Source: Flavobacteriales bacterium (GTDB taxonomy: Bacteria; Bacteroidota; Bacteroidia; CAIKAF01). Taken from it: a stretch of DNA of 64,000 nt. This document shows positions 7,469 through 15,584 of this stretch, piece after piece. The DNA lies in the NCBI GenBank assembly GCA_018401695.1, contig JAGYKD010000002.1, positions 426,636-490,635 of the forward strand, read 5' to 3'. Below the pieces are notes generated by a model. That model did not search any database and had not been told where the DNA came from. It worked only from the letters and a program-made list of their open reading frames with translations. Position 1 is the first letter of the stretch; the number at the start of each line of letters is the position of its first letter. Both the position numbers and the translations under genes were made by a program.

Positions 7469-8767
7469 ATGTTTCCAACATTAAATTATTTAATCAACTA
7501 CCTGTTTGGCACCGAAATAAGTTTGGAGTTTCCTCCTTCTTTTGGCACGCTTGTGGCCTTGAGTTTTATTGCTGCCGCCTGGGTCTTAATGAAAGAGCTA
7601 AAGCGGAAGGAGTCGCTTGGCTTGGTGCAAGGAAAAACCTTAGAAATTGAGGTTGGAAAACCCGCGTCTCCAGGTGAATTGGCCGGACAGTTTGCTTTAG
7701 GCTTTGTTTTGGGACTTAAGTTGGTTGGGGCTTTTATTGATGCCGATGTGTTTCGAATCAATCCCCAAGCTTATTTGCTTAGCACCCAAGGCAGCTTAAT
7801 AGGTGGCTTGATAGGCGGTGCCCTTTTTGCTTTTTTAAGGTACCGCGACAAAAAGAAAAAGAGCTTGCCCAAGCCTGAAAAAAAGAAAGTTATTCTGCGT
7901 CCCTACGAAATGACCGGAAGCATAACCATTGCAGCGGCCATTACCGGATTGATTGGGGCCAAGATTTTTCATCAATTGGAGTATTTCGACCAATTCATGC
8001 AAGATCCAATCGGGAATTTGATTTCTGCATCGGGACTTACCTTTTATGGCGGCCTTATCGGTGGGTTTTTGGGGGTGTGGTGGTTTGCCCGGCGCCAAAA
8101 GCTAAAGCTCATTCATATTGCCGATGCGGTAGCTCCCGGGCTTATTTTGGCTTATGCTTTGGGGCGCATTGGTTGTGGATTATCAGGCGATGGCGATTGG
8201 GGCATTGTGAACTCCGCTTATCGCATCACCGAGGACCGAAGCTATGTTACGGTTCCTAAAGAGGATTTTGCATCAGACATTCGCCAGGATGGAGTATATC
8301 GTTATTTTGCTGAAAGCCCGCAGGAGGTAGATCATGCCTATTATCCTAAGCCTCAAGCCCTGTCTTTTTTGCCGGACTGGTTGTTTGCCTTTGATTTCCC
8401 ACACAACGTAAACAGGGAAGGAATTCCTATGCCTGAATGCCAAGCTACAGAAATGACCTATTGCAGCCGCTTGCCTATGCCTGTTTTTCCAACTATGGTA
8501 TATGAAACAATTATGGGTCTGCTGATTTTTTTGGTTTTGTGGCTGGGTCGAAAACGATGGAGCGTTCCCGGGCAAATTTTTATGTGGTACTTAATGCTCA
8601 ATGGCTTGGAGCGTTTTGCCATTGAACAGATTCGTGTCAATTCAGAAATGCAGCTTTTGGGAATTACCCTTACCCAGGCAGAATTGATAGGTGCGCTTCT
8701 TTTTGCTGCCGGTTTACTGGGCATTGTTTTTATTCGAAAACTTAGTCCATGGTTGCAAAGGCTGTAG
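7469..8767 (+). CDS. lgt: Prolipoprotein diacylglyceryl transferase, long form
   Basis: A 432-residue integral membrane enzyme that transfers diacylglyceryl from phosphatidylglycerol to the lipobox cysteine, the first step of lipoprotein maturation. It has multiple membrane segments and the Lgt signature near residues 232-245 (GRIGCGLSGDGDWG). It is much longer than the roughly 260-300 residues usual in Proteobacteria and Firmicutes, with an extra hydrophilic stretch near 120-150 and a long loop near 255-320 before the final helices. Where E. coli has the essential His of SFHGGLIG, this protein reads TFYGGLIGG (about residue 192), so the His is replaced by Tyr. Two lipoproteins in the window (bamD and 49067-49633) would be substrates. 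It overlaps the next gene by 19 nt. Confidence 0.9.
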   Translation: MFPTLNYLINYLFGTEISLEFPPSFGTLVALSFIAAAWVLMKELKRKESLGLVQGKTLEIEVGKPASPGELAGQFALGFVLGLKLVGAFIDADVFRINPQAYLLSTQGSLIGGLIGGALFAFLRYRDKKKKSLPKPEKKKVILRPYEMTGSITIAAAITGLIGAKIFHQLEYFDQFMQDPIGNLISASGLTFYGGLIGGFLGVWWFARRQKLKLIHIADAVAPGLILAYALGRIGCGLSGDGDWGIVNSAYRITEDRSYVTVPKEDFASDIRQDGVYRYFAESPQEVDHAYYPKPQALSFLPDWLFAFDFPHNVNREGIPMPECQATEMTYCSRLPMPVFPTMVYETIMGLLIFLVLWLGRKRWSVPGQIFMWYLMLNGLERFAIEQIRVNSEMQLLGITLTQAELIGALLFAAGLLGIVFIRKLSPWLQRL

Positions 8768-9549
8768 GCTGGGATTCTGACTTTCAGCAAAAGGTACGGA
8801 ATGAACTTCAGGCCGCAGGAAGGTATTTGGGGGAAGCCTTTCATAGTTTCGACCGACAAAAGGTGGAATACAAGGGAACCCACGACTTAGTTAGTTATGT
8901 GGACCGGGAAACCGAAGCTATGCTTACCAAAGCCTTGGCTCAAATTGCACCGGAATTTGGCATGTGGGGCGAAGAACAAGGCGATCAAAGAAGGGGAGGA
9001 GGAGATTATTGGATTTTAGATCCTTTAGACGGAACCACCAATTTCATTCATGGATTACCCCATTTTGCCATAAGCCTCGCTATGGTCAAAGGTGGAAACA
9101 TAGTTGCCGGCCTAATTTTGGAACCCCTTAGCGGAGAACTATTTGAAGCTTGGCAGGGGGAGTCGGCCCGGATGAATAGCGAAGCCTTAAAAGTGAGTAG
9201 TAAGGAGAGTCTAAACGAGAGCTTGATAGCGACCGGTTTCCCGGTGAAAAATACCGAAGATGCCGAACACATCGCGCAATGGGTCCCAAAACTTATGCGG
9301 AACACACGTGGTCTTAGACGCTATGGAAGTGCAGCCATTGATTTGGCATGGACAGCCAAAGGAATTTACGAAGGCTTTTATGAAATTGGCTTAAGCCCTT
9401 GGGATGTGGCCGCCGGTGCGTATATTGTAGAAATGGCCGGAGGCAAAGTCTCCGGAATACAACTCGATAAAGACTGGCTATATGAGGGACAAATTTTGGC
9501 TACGAATGGGAAAATCCATGAACCGCTTCGGCATTTGCTTGATTGGTAG
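8749..9549 (+). CDS. Inositol monophosphatase family protein
   Basis: A 266-residue Mg-dependent sugar or inositol phosphatase of the IMPase/SuhB family. All metal-binding motifs are present: GEE at residues 74-76, DPLDGTTN at about 91-98, and SPWDVAAG near 217-224 with the third Asp. It could act on inositol-1-phosphate, or on other phosphomonoesters such as PAP or histidinol phosphate, since family members differ in substrate. It is translationally coupled: the start lies inside the 3' end of lgt, and its own 3' end overlaps the start of the nfeD-type gene. There is no signal peptide. Confidence 0.88.
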   Translation: MVAKAVGWDSDFQQKVRNELQAAGRYLGEAFHSFDRQKVEYKGTHDLVSYVDRETEAMLTKALAQIAPEFGMWGEEQGDQRRGGGDYWILDPLDGTTNFIHGLPHFAISLAMVKGGNIVAGLILEPLSGELFEAWQGESARMNSEALKVSSKESLNESLIATGFPVKNTEDAEHIAQWVPKLMRNTRGLRRYGSAAIDLAWTAKGIYEGFYEIGLSPWDVAAGAYIVEMAGGKVSGIQLDKDWLYEGQILATNGKIHEPLRHLLDW

Positions 9550-10912
9550 CTTTGTACTGCCTCTTTCCTTTGCTTTTGCTCAACAAGCCGAGGAAGCTAC
9601 TTCCCCTGAGTATAAAAAAGTATTCCGCTTTTCTATAGAAGAGGAAATCGCTGCACCGGCTGCTAAGCTCACCGAAATGGCCTTGGAAGAATCTAAAGCT
9701 TGGGGCGCCGATTTGGTCTTAGTGGAAATGGATACTTACGGTGGAGCTGTAGATGCGGCCGACGAAATTCGAACCGCTCTCTTGAGTCATTCTACTCCGG
9801 TTTGGGTATTTGTTAAAAATAATGCGGCTTCCGCAGGTGCTTTTATTGCCTTGGCCTGTGATTCCATCTTTATGCGCCCCGGGGCAACCATGGGGGCTGC
9901 TACCGTGGTTGGACCCGATGGCGAAAAAGTGGATGAAAAATACCAGTCTTTTATGCGTGCCAAAATGCGCGAAACCGCCGAACGAAACGGCCGAAACCCA
10001 AACATCGCAGAGGCTATGGTCGATGGTTCTGTGGTGGTTCCCGGAGTCAATGACTCAGGAAAGGTAGTGTCTCTTACCAGCTCTGAAGCATTAGAGGTCG
10101 GTTTTTCCGAAGGTACGTTTCAAACCGTTGAGGATATGCTGAATCATTATGGGCTTCAAGGCGCTATGCAAAAAAGCTATCAGGAATCTACCCTAAGTTC
10201 TGTGGTACGCTTTTTTATGCGTCCTGCAGTTTCAGGGATTCTGGTGACCATTATTTTCCTGGGCATTATTTTTGAACTTCAAACGCCGGGAATTGGTTTG
10301 GCAGGTGCTGCTGCTCTGGGAGCGGCTGTGCTCTACTTTATTCCCAATTATTTGGAGGGATTGGCCGAAAGTTGGGAAATCCTTCTTTTTTTGATTGGGC
10401 TAATTCTGCTTGCTCTAGAGATTTTTGTAATTCCTGGCTTTGGAGTGGCCGGTATACTTGGAGGATTATGTGTTTTATCTTCCCTGGTCTTGGCCGTTTC
10501 CGGCACAGTGGAGTCCAACGACTATTCATTTCCTATGCCCGATTTGAATGAGGTGGTATCGGGAGTGCTCCTGGTCGGAATCGCCTTTTTTGCCAGTACC
10601 GGTATTGCTTTACTTTTAGGCTATAAGTTAATAGGAAGCGCACTGTTCCGTAGGGTAGAGGTGGCTTCTGTCCAAGGCAAAGAAGAAGGCTATACCGCCC
10701 ACGGTAACTGGAATCCTCAATTTTTGGTTGGTAAATATGCTGAGACCGAAACCCCTATGAGGCCCGGTGGTACGATTCTTTTAGACGGCGATTCCTACGA
10801 AGCAGTTTCTCTCACCGGCTGGCTTGACAGTAAATGTCGGGTAAAGGTTGCCGGCTATACGGGCTTTGTTTTGCAGGTGGTGCCTTTGGATGAACCCTCA
10901 CCCAAAGCTTAA
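9518..10912 (+). CDS. NfeD-type membrane-bound ClpP-class serine protease
   Basis: A 464-residue protein. An ATG at 9482 is in frame, but the ATG at 9518 gives a clean signal peptide (MNRFGICLIGSFVLP, cut after AFA). Domain order: signal peptide, ClpP/S49-like periplasmic protease domain with nucleophile S105 (NNAASAGAF) and general-base K149 (FMRAKMRE), several membrane helices from about 225 to 360, and a C-terminal OB-fold NfeD domain. Such proteases (nodulation formation efficiency D, long form) cut stomatin or prohibitin partners and are linked to membrane quality control. No stomatin gene is adjacent here. It shares 32 nt with the preceding IMPase gene. The lepB gene follows 39 nt downstream. 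Confidence 0.88.
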   Translation: MNRFGICLIGSFVLPLSFAFAQQAEEATSPEYKKVFRFSIEEEIAAPAAKLTEMALEESKAWGADLVLVEMDTYGGAVDAADEIRTALLSHSTPVWVFVKNNAASAGAFIALACDSIFMRPGATMGAATVVGPDGEKVDEKYQSFMRAKMRETAERNGRNPNIAEAMVDGSVVVPGVNDSGKVVSLTSSEALEVGFSEGTFQTVEDMLNHYGLQGAMQKSYQESTLSSVVRFFMRPAVSGILVTIIFLGIIFELQTPGIGLAGAAALGAAVLYFIPNYLEGLAESWEILLFLIGLILLALEIFVIPGFGVAGILGGLCVLSSLVLAVSGTVESNDYSFPMPDLNEVVSGVLLVGIAFFASTGIALLLGYKLIGSALFRRVEVASVQGKEEGYTAHGNWNPQFLVGKYAETETPMRPGGTILLDGDSYEAVSLTGWLDSKCRVKVAGYTGFVLQVVPLDEPSPKA

Positions 10913-10925
10913 CCATTGGATTGTG

Positions 10926-10933
10926 TAGATTTG
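10926..10933 (+). promoter_or_regulatory. Possible -7 box of lepB
   Basis: TAGATTTG matches TAnnTTTG exactly and lies 18 nt before the lepB ATG. No well-spaced -33 TTG was found. It would let lepB and the downstream genes be transcribed independently of the upstream run. Confidence 0.45.
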
Positions 10934-10951
10934 TAGCTCAAAATTACGTGC

Positions 10952-12532
10952 ATGGGATTTTTCACCCTTTTCTTAATTACCCTAATACCTGTCCATTTTG
11001 GATTGTATAAGTTCTTCCAAAAGGCCGGCCAGGAAGGTTGGAAGGCATGGATACCTGTCTACAATTACCTGGTTTTTTTGAAACTAACCGGAAAGCCTTG
11101 GTACTGGGTAATTTCTTTGCCTGCTCCGGGACTCAACCTTATCACTTTTTTTGGTATGGTGGTGGCTTTTTTCAAAAGTCAAGGGCTGAATGACTCCAAA
11201 AGCTTATGGAAGCTTTGCTTAACCTATCCCTATGCTATCCCTAAATGGGCCATGGATGCTTCTAAAGCCTATGTTCCCGTAGATCAGTTGCCCTCAAAAA
11301 GAACTAAGGCCCAAGAGTGGACCGAATCCATCTTGTTTGCTGTGGTTGCCGCTTCCATGATTAAAGTATATGTGGCCGAACCTTACAGAATTCCTTCATC
11401 TTCCATGGAAGATGAATTGCTTACCGGTGATTTTTTGGTGGTTTCTAAGTTTCACTATGGTGCTAAAGTTCCTCAAACGCCTCTGAGCTTTCCTTTTGTG
11501 CACAACACTTTACCCTTTTTGGGAACTACGCCTTCTTTTTTGGAATGGTGGAAAGTGCCCCAAATGAGGTTGCCCGGTTTTTCTAAGGTAGAACGCAACG
11601 ACATCATTGTGTTTAACTTCCCGGTAAACGACACCATGATTGTGGACGAAGAAATGAAGGCCTTTAGTTACTACAATTTTGTGTACGACAATGCCGACGA
11701 GTGGCTTATGCAACAAGGCGTCCCTCCGGCTGCAACCACCAAGCAACAATGGGAAACCGCCCTGTCGGTTACCCGAAAAGCCTTTACGCAACAATTTGAG
11801 CTTAGGGCTTTGCCTGTGGATAAGCGCGAGAATTTTGTGAAACGCTGTGTAGCTGGGCCCGGAGATGTATTCGAAATGCGCAAGGGCCAAGTCTACATCA
11901 ATGGAGCTCCCGGCGAAAATCCCGAAATGATTAGCCATTTTTATAGAGTATATCCTTCTACCAACCTGAATACCAAAACCAAGGAAGCCTTAAAGGAATT
12001 CTACTTCTCCTTAGAAGACCAACGCTTAGCCGGTAATGGAATTTTGAACCTGAACCAAAAACAGGTGAAGGTGTTGAGAACCACGCCAGGAGTGGATTCC
12101 GTAGTGATGTATGTGGACCAGCCCGTCCACGATCGCTCTCTATGGCCAAATCATCCGGGTTTTAACAACAGCATCGATGAGTTTCAACCCTACACCATTC
12201 CCGCGGAAGGGATGACCGTTTCTTTGTCCCTCGATAGTTTGCCTTTCTATGAGCGCATCATTCGCGCTTACGAAGGCCGATCTTTGGAAGTAAAGAACGG
12301 TATAGTATATATTGATGGAGCCGCTGCCAATACCTACACCTTTACCCAAAACTACTATTGGGCCATGGGGGATAACCGCTGCAACTCCCTCGATAGCAGG
12401 TATTGGGGACCTGTGCCCCAAGATCATATTGTAGGAACGCCCTTCTTGGTGGTACTGTCTTTCGATGGAGATGTCCAAGGTAATTTTATCAAACAACTAC
12501 GCACCGATCGTTTCTTTTATCTTCCCGAATGA
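10952..12532 (+). CDS. lepB: Signal peptidase I with N-terminal membrane extension
   Basis: A 526-residue type I signal peptidase that removes Sec signal peptides at the outer face of the inner membrane. The catalytic Ser151 is in SSSMEDELLTGD, the general-base Lys297 in FVKRCVAGPGD, and the conserved MGDNRCNSLDSR box is near residue 472. The first 110 residues hold two hydrophobic helices, a DUF5684-like extension seen in Bacteroidota LepB. The Ser-Lys distance is large (about 146 residues), with a long insertion between conserved boxes, which is also usual in this phylum. The next gene overlaps by 4 nt. Confidence 0.93.
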   Translation: MGFFTLFLITLIPVHFGLYKFFQKAGQEGWKAWIPVYNYLVFLKLTGKPWYWVISLPAPGLNLITFFGMVVAFFKSQGLNDSKSLWKLCLTYPYAIPKWAMDASKAYVPVDQLPSKRTKAQEWTESILFAVVAASMIKVYVAEPYRIPSSSMEDELLTGDFLVVSKFHYGAKVPQTPLSFPFVHNTLPFLGTTPSFLEWWKVPQMRLPGFSKVERNDIIVFNFPVNDTMIVDEEMKAFSYYNFVYDNADEWLMQQGVPPAATTKQQWETALSVTRKAFTQQFELRALPVDKRENFVKRCVAGPGDVFEMRKGQVYINGAPGENPEMISHFYRVYPSTNLNTKTKEALKEFYFSLEDQRLAGNGILNLNQKQVKVLRTTPGVDSVVMYVDQPVHDRSLWPNHPGFNNSIDEFQPYTIPAEGMTVSLSLDSLPFYERIIRAYEGRSLEVKNGIVYIDGAAANTYTFTQNYYWAMGDNRCNSLDSRYWGPVPQDHIVGTPFLVVLSFDGDVQGNFIKQLRTDRFFYLPE

Positions 12533-13110
12533 GTCAAACCTTTTGGGCAGAACCTCTCTTGTTTCCACAAGCTGCTTGGTGGCAGGCTTGGCAGCAGGCC
12601 AATAGACCGGCCTTGGCTGCTCAAGCACCTTTCCCTAAACGCGGTTGGTACCACCGCTTTCGCATGCCCGGCCCCGAGGGTTGGCAAAGTTTTAGCTTGC
12701 CCCTTAAAAATAAACGACAAGGAACACCCTACAACGCATTGTTTGTTGATTGGAGTCAGCCTCGTTGCAATGATTTTTTGATGGCGGTTAGAAGCAATTA
12801 CGGCAAAAGTCCATACTTCGAATGGTTTTTTGAGGAACTTGAAGACCTTTGGTCACTCAAAACAGAACGACTGTTGGACTTAAACCAAGCGCTCATCCGG
12901 TGGACTGCCGGGCGGATGGGCTTCCCTCAACCTGTCTGGGACAATAGCCCGCTAAATCAAGATGACCGGCTTTCCATAACAGCATTCTGCACCAAACTGA
13001 AGCCATATCCTCAACCCTTTCAACACAAACTAGGCTTTATGCCCCAAGCCTGTGCCTTAGACTTGGTGTTTAATTTGGGGCCGGATGCTTCAGCACACCT
13101 ACATCTTTAA
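12529..13110 (+). CDS. WbqC-like family protein
   Basis: A 193-residue protein resembling the WbqC-like family: aromatic-rich N-terminus with [10 protein letters not shown], central [13 protein letters not shown] near residues 89-101, and a DLN motif near residue 118. WbqC-type proteins occur in O-antigen and polysaccharide gene sets, and also next to lepB in Bacteroidota; their reaction is unknown. It starts with ATGA overlap on the lepB stop, so it is cotranslated with it. No membrane segment is present. The function is not established. Confidence 0.72.
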   Translation: MSQTFWAEPLLFPQAAWWQAWQQANRPALAAQAPFPKRGWYHRFRMPGPEGWQSFSLPLKNKRQGTPYNALFVDWSQPRCNDFLMAVRSNYGKSPYFEWFFEELEDLWSLKTERLLDLNQALIRWTAGRMGFPQPVWDNSPLNQDDRLSITAFCTKLKPYPQPFQHKLGFMPQACALDLVFNLGPDASAHLHL

Positions 13111-13119
13111 TTGCCTGGC

Positions 13120-13127
13120 TATATTTG
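13120..13127 (+). promoter_or_regulatory. -7 box of prfC
   Basis: TATATTTG, an exact TAnnTTTG match, ends 5 nt before the prfC ATG at 13133 and predicts a leaderless or near-leaderless mRNA. No matching -33 TTG was seen. Confidence 0.5.
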
Positions 13128-13132
13128 TGCCC

Positions 13133-14728
13133 ATGAAACAAAACGAGGAGATCAAACGTCGCAGAACCTTTGCCATTATTAGTCACCCCGATGCCGGTAA
13201 AACCACCCTCACCGAAAAATTCTTGCTCTTTGGAGGGGCTATACAAACAGCAGGTGCCGTAAAAAGCAACAAAATCACCAAAACGGCCGCTTCTGACTTT
13301 ATGGAAATTGAAAAACAAAGGGGCATATCTGTGGCAACTTCCGTAATGGGTTTCGATTACCGCCAAACCAAAATTAACCTGCTCGATACCCCCGGCCACA
13401 AAGACTTTGCCGAGGATACCTACCGCACACTAACCGCAGTAGACAGCGTAATTCTGGTTATCGATGCCGCTAATGGCGTGGAGGCACAAACCGAACGCCT
13501 CATGGAGGTTTGCCGCATGCGCGATACGCCCGTAATCGTTTTTGTAAATAAACTCGACCGCGAAGGTAAAGACCCCTACGATCTACTCGATGAACTCGAA
13601 GTTAAACTCAATATCCAAGTGCAACCCCTCACTTGGCCTATAAATATGGGACCCCGTTTTAAGGGTGTTTATAATTTATACAAGAAAGAACTAAATCTCT
13701 TCTCCGCCAATAAAACCAAAATCGAAGATCAAGTCCTGCGCTTCGATGACCTCAATAAACCTGAATTGAATGAGGTATTGGGCCAAGACGATGCCAATCA
13801 ACTCCGAGAAGACGAACAGCTCCTGCAAGGAGTTTACGACCCTTTTGACCGAGAGGCCTATTTGAAAGGCGAATTAGCGCCCGTGTTTTTTGGCTCCGCC
13901 GTTAATAATTTTGGAGTAAAAGAACTGCTCGACACCTTTATTGAGATCTCCCCAAACCCTTTAGGGCGACAATCTACCGAAGGATTTGTCCATCCCGATC
14001 AAAACCATTTCTCCGGATTCATTTTTAAAATACACGCCAACCTTGACCCCAGACACCGCGACCGCATTGCTTTTTTGCGCATCGTTTCCGGCGTCTTCTC
14101 CCGCAATACCTTCTACCATCATGTGCGACTCAACAAGCAACTCCGATTTAGCAATCCCACCAGCTTTATGGCACAGGATAAGTCGGTAATTGAAGAGGCC
14201 TACCCCGGCGATGTCATTGGCCTTTACGATGCCGGCAATTTTAAAATTGGGGATACCCTCACCCAAGGTGAGCCTTTCTTTTTTAAAGGAATTCCCAGCT
14301 TTAGCCCCGAAATCTTTAAGGAGCTCATCAATACCGATCCCATGAAAAGCAAACAGCTCGAAAAAGGGATTGAACAACTCACCGACGAAGGAGTAGCACA
14401 ATTGTTTCGACTACAACCCGGAAATAGAAAGGTGGTAGGTACCGTAGGTGAACTTCAATTTGAAGTGATTCAATACCGCCTCGAACATGAATACAAAGCC
14501 GCTTGCCGTTTTCAGGCCATGAACTTTTATAAAGCCTGTTGGATGACCAGCTCCGACAACGATCAACTCCAAACTTTTTTGCGCAGAAAAGCCGACAACA
14601 TTGCCTTCGACAAAGACGACAACCCGGTATTCCTCGCTCCCTCAGCCTTTTTACTCGATATGGCTCGCCAAGACTATCCCGCCCTTACCTTCCATACTAC
14701 CTCTGAATTTAAGGATGCCGTTACCTAA
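13133..14728 (+). CDS. prfC: Peptide chain release factor 3
   Basis: A 531-residue translational GTPase that recycles RF1/RF2 from the ribosome after peptide release. The P-loop is SHPDAGKTT (residues 17-25), switch II is LDTPGHKDF, and the [10 protein letters not shown] base-recognition motif follows. [12 protein letters not shown] is the RF3 effector region. An in-frame codon at 13085 exists, but the ATG at 13133 fits the family start ([19 protein letters not shown]) and follows the -7 box. Its stop overlaps that of the convergent lysoplasmalogenase by 4 nt. Length and motifs are normal. Confidence 0.95.
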   Translation: MKQNEEIKRRRTFAIISHPDAGKTTLTEKFLLFGGAIQTAGAVKSNKITKTAASDFMEIEKQRGISVATSVMGFDYRQTKINLLDTPGHKDFAEDTYRTLTAVDSVILVIDAANGVEAQTERLMEVCRMRDTPVIVFVNKLDREGKDPYDLLDELEVKLNIQVQPLTWPINMGPRFKGVYNLYKKELNLFSANKTKIEDQVLRFDDLNKPELNEVLGQDDANQLREDEQLLQGVYDPFDREAYLKGELAPVFFGSAVNNFGVKELLDTFIEISPNPLGRQSTEGFVHPDQNHFSGFIFKIHANLDPRHRDRIAFLRIVSGVFSRNTFYHHVRLNKQLRFSNPTSFMAQDKSVIEEAYPGDVIGLYDAGNFKIGDTLTQGEPFFFKGIPSFSPEIFKELINTDPMKSKQLEKGIEQLTDEGVAQLFRLQPGNRKVVGTVGELQFEVIQYRLEHEYKAACRFQAMNFYKACWMTSSDNDQLQTFLRRKADNIAFDKDDNPVFLAPSAFLLDMARQDYPALTFHTTSEFKDAVT

Positions 14729-15408
14729 GCCTCGGTCGATTGCTCCAACCACAAACGACTACGGTACAACAAAAACAAACCCGGAAAGTATAGGAAGGAA
14801 CCCAATACCAGGGGATAGGGAAGACCTCCGCAAAACTTACTGGTAGAGAAGTACATATCGCTTAGAAGTATCATAAAGTAGCCCGACATTTGCAAAAAAT
14901 AAGCAATGGCTTCACGTTGCAAAGTCACCGACAAACTTATGCTGAAATTGGTGATAAGCATTACACCATACAAGACAATCAGCATATGCATTAGCCAAGG
15001 CTGCTGAGCCATACACATTCTACTGCCTACAATCAACACCGAAATCATGGCCATCCAAACCAACATACTTCCAATGGGAATCTTGGGCTTTCTAACCTGC
15101 TGAAAATCAGCAAAAAACTTTGTTGTAAATACCAAATGCATTAAAAAATATAAACCAACTGCGATATCCTGTGCCAATCCTTCGCCCATCAACAAACCCA
15201 AATCGCCCAACCAAACAAAAAATAATGCCGCCAAAAGAAGCTTTCGCTTTTTTAATCCATCGTTCCAAAACGCTAGGGCCATAAGCGGTGCCAAAACTCC
15301 CCCGGTAAATAAACGCAGCAAATCACCACCATAAAGCAACACGCAAATGTGCGCCGCAAAAAACAACCACCATGCCACTTTTGCTATAAGCATAATCCAA
15401 AAATACAT
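14725..15408 (-). CDS. Lysoplasmalogenase (YhhN/TMEM86 family)
   Basis: A 227-residue polytopic membrane protein with about eight hydrophobic segments and the YhhN-family motifs [18 protein letters not shown] near residues 56-73 and LMHLVF near residue 91. The family hydrolyses the vinyl-ether bond of lysoplasmalogens; bacterial members are poorly characterised, so the reaction is inferred. The frame continues upstream to 15534, but those codons are translated structured repeat. The ATG at 15408 begins the hydrophobic part. Its 3' end is convergent with prfC and overlaps it by 4 nt. Confidence 0.8.
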   Translation of the reverse strand: MYFWIMLIAKVAWWLFFAAHICVLLYGGDLLRLFTGGVLAPLMALAFWNDGLKKRKLLLAALFFVWLGDLGLLMGEGLAQDIAVGLYFLMHLVFTTKFFADFQQVRKPKIPIGSMLVWMAMISVLIVGSRMCMAQQPWLMHMLIVLYGVMLITNFSISLSVTLQREAIAYFLQMSGYFMILLSDMYFSTSKFCGGLPYPLVLGSFLYFPGLFLLYRSRLWLEQSTEA

Positions 15409-15429
15409 TTTATTGATGTATTTAATGGG

Positions 15430-15582
15430 TGGCCCTGCAAGCACCGGGCCCTCCCTCCAAGCCCCGTTGCTAAATGCTCCGGCATGCAAGGTCGCCCGGG
15501 GCGTTTGCTGCGCGCCACGCCCGGCCTCCCGCATGCCGGGCGTTTAGCTTCCGGGGGCTTTCCGTACCGGTCCCTGGGCCGG
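15430..15582 (+). repeat. Structured GC-rich intergenic element, copy 3
   Basis: Terminal stem GGCCC/GGGCC (15431-15435 with 15576-15580). The long outer stem runs 15469-15487 with 15531-15548 (GCTAAATGC... with ...CGTTTAGC) and the central stem ends ACGCCCGG at 15517-15524. CCTCC follows at 15525-15529 and GGGCTTTCCG is at 15555-15564. It lies between the start of the lysoplasmalogenase and the stop of the M1 peptidase, which is only 2 nt away. Confidence 0.82.
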
Positions 15583-15584
15583 GT

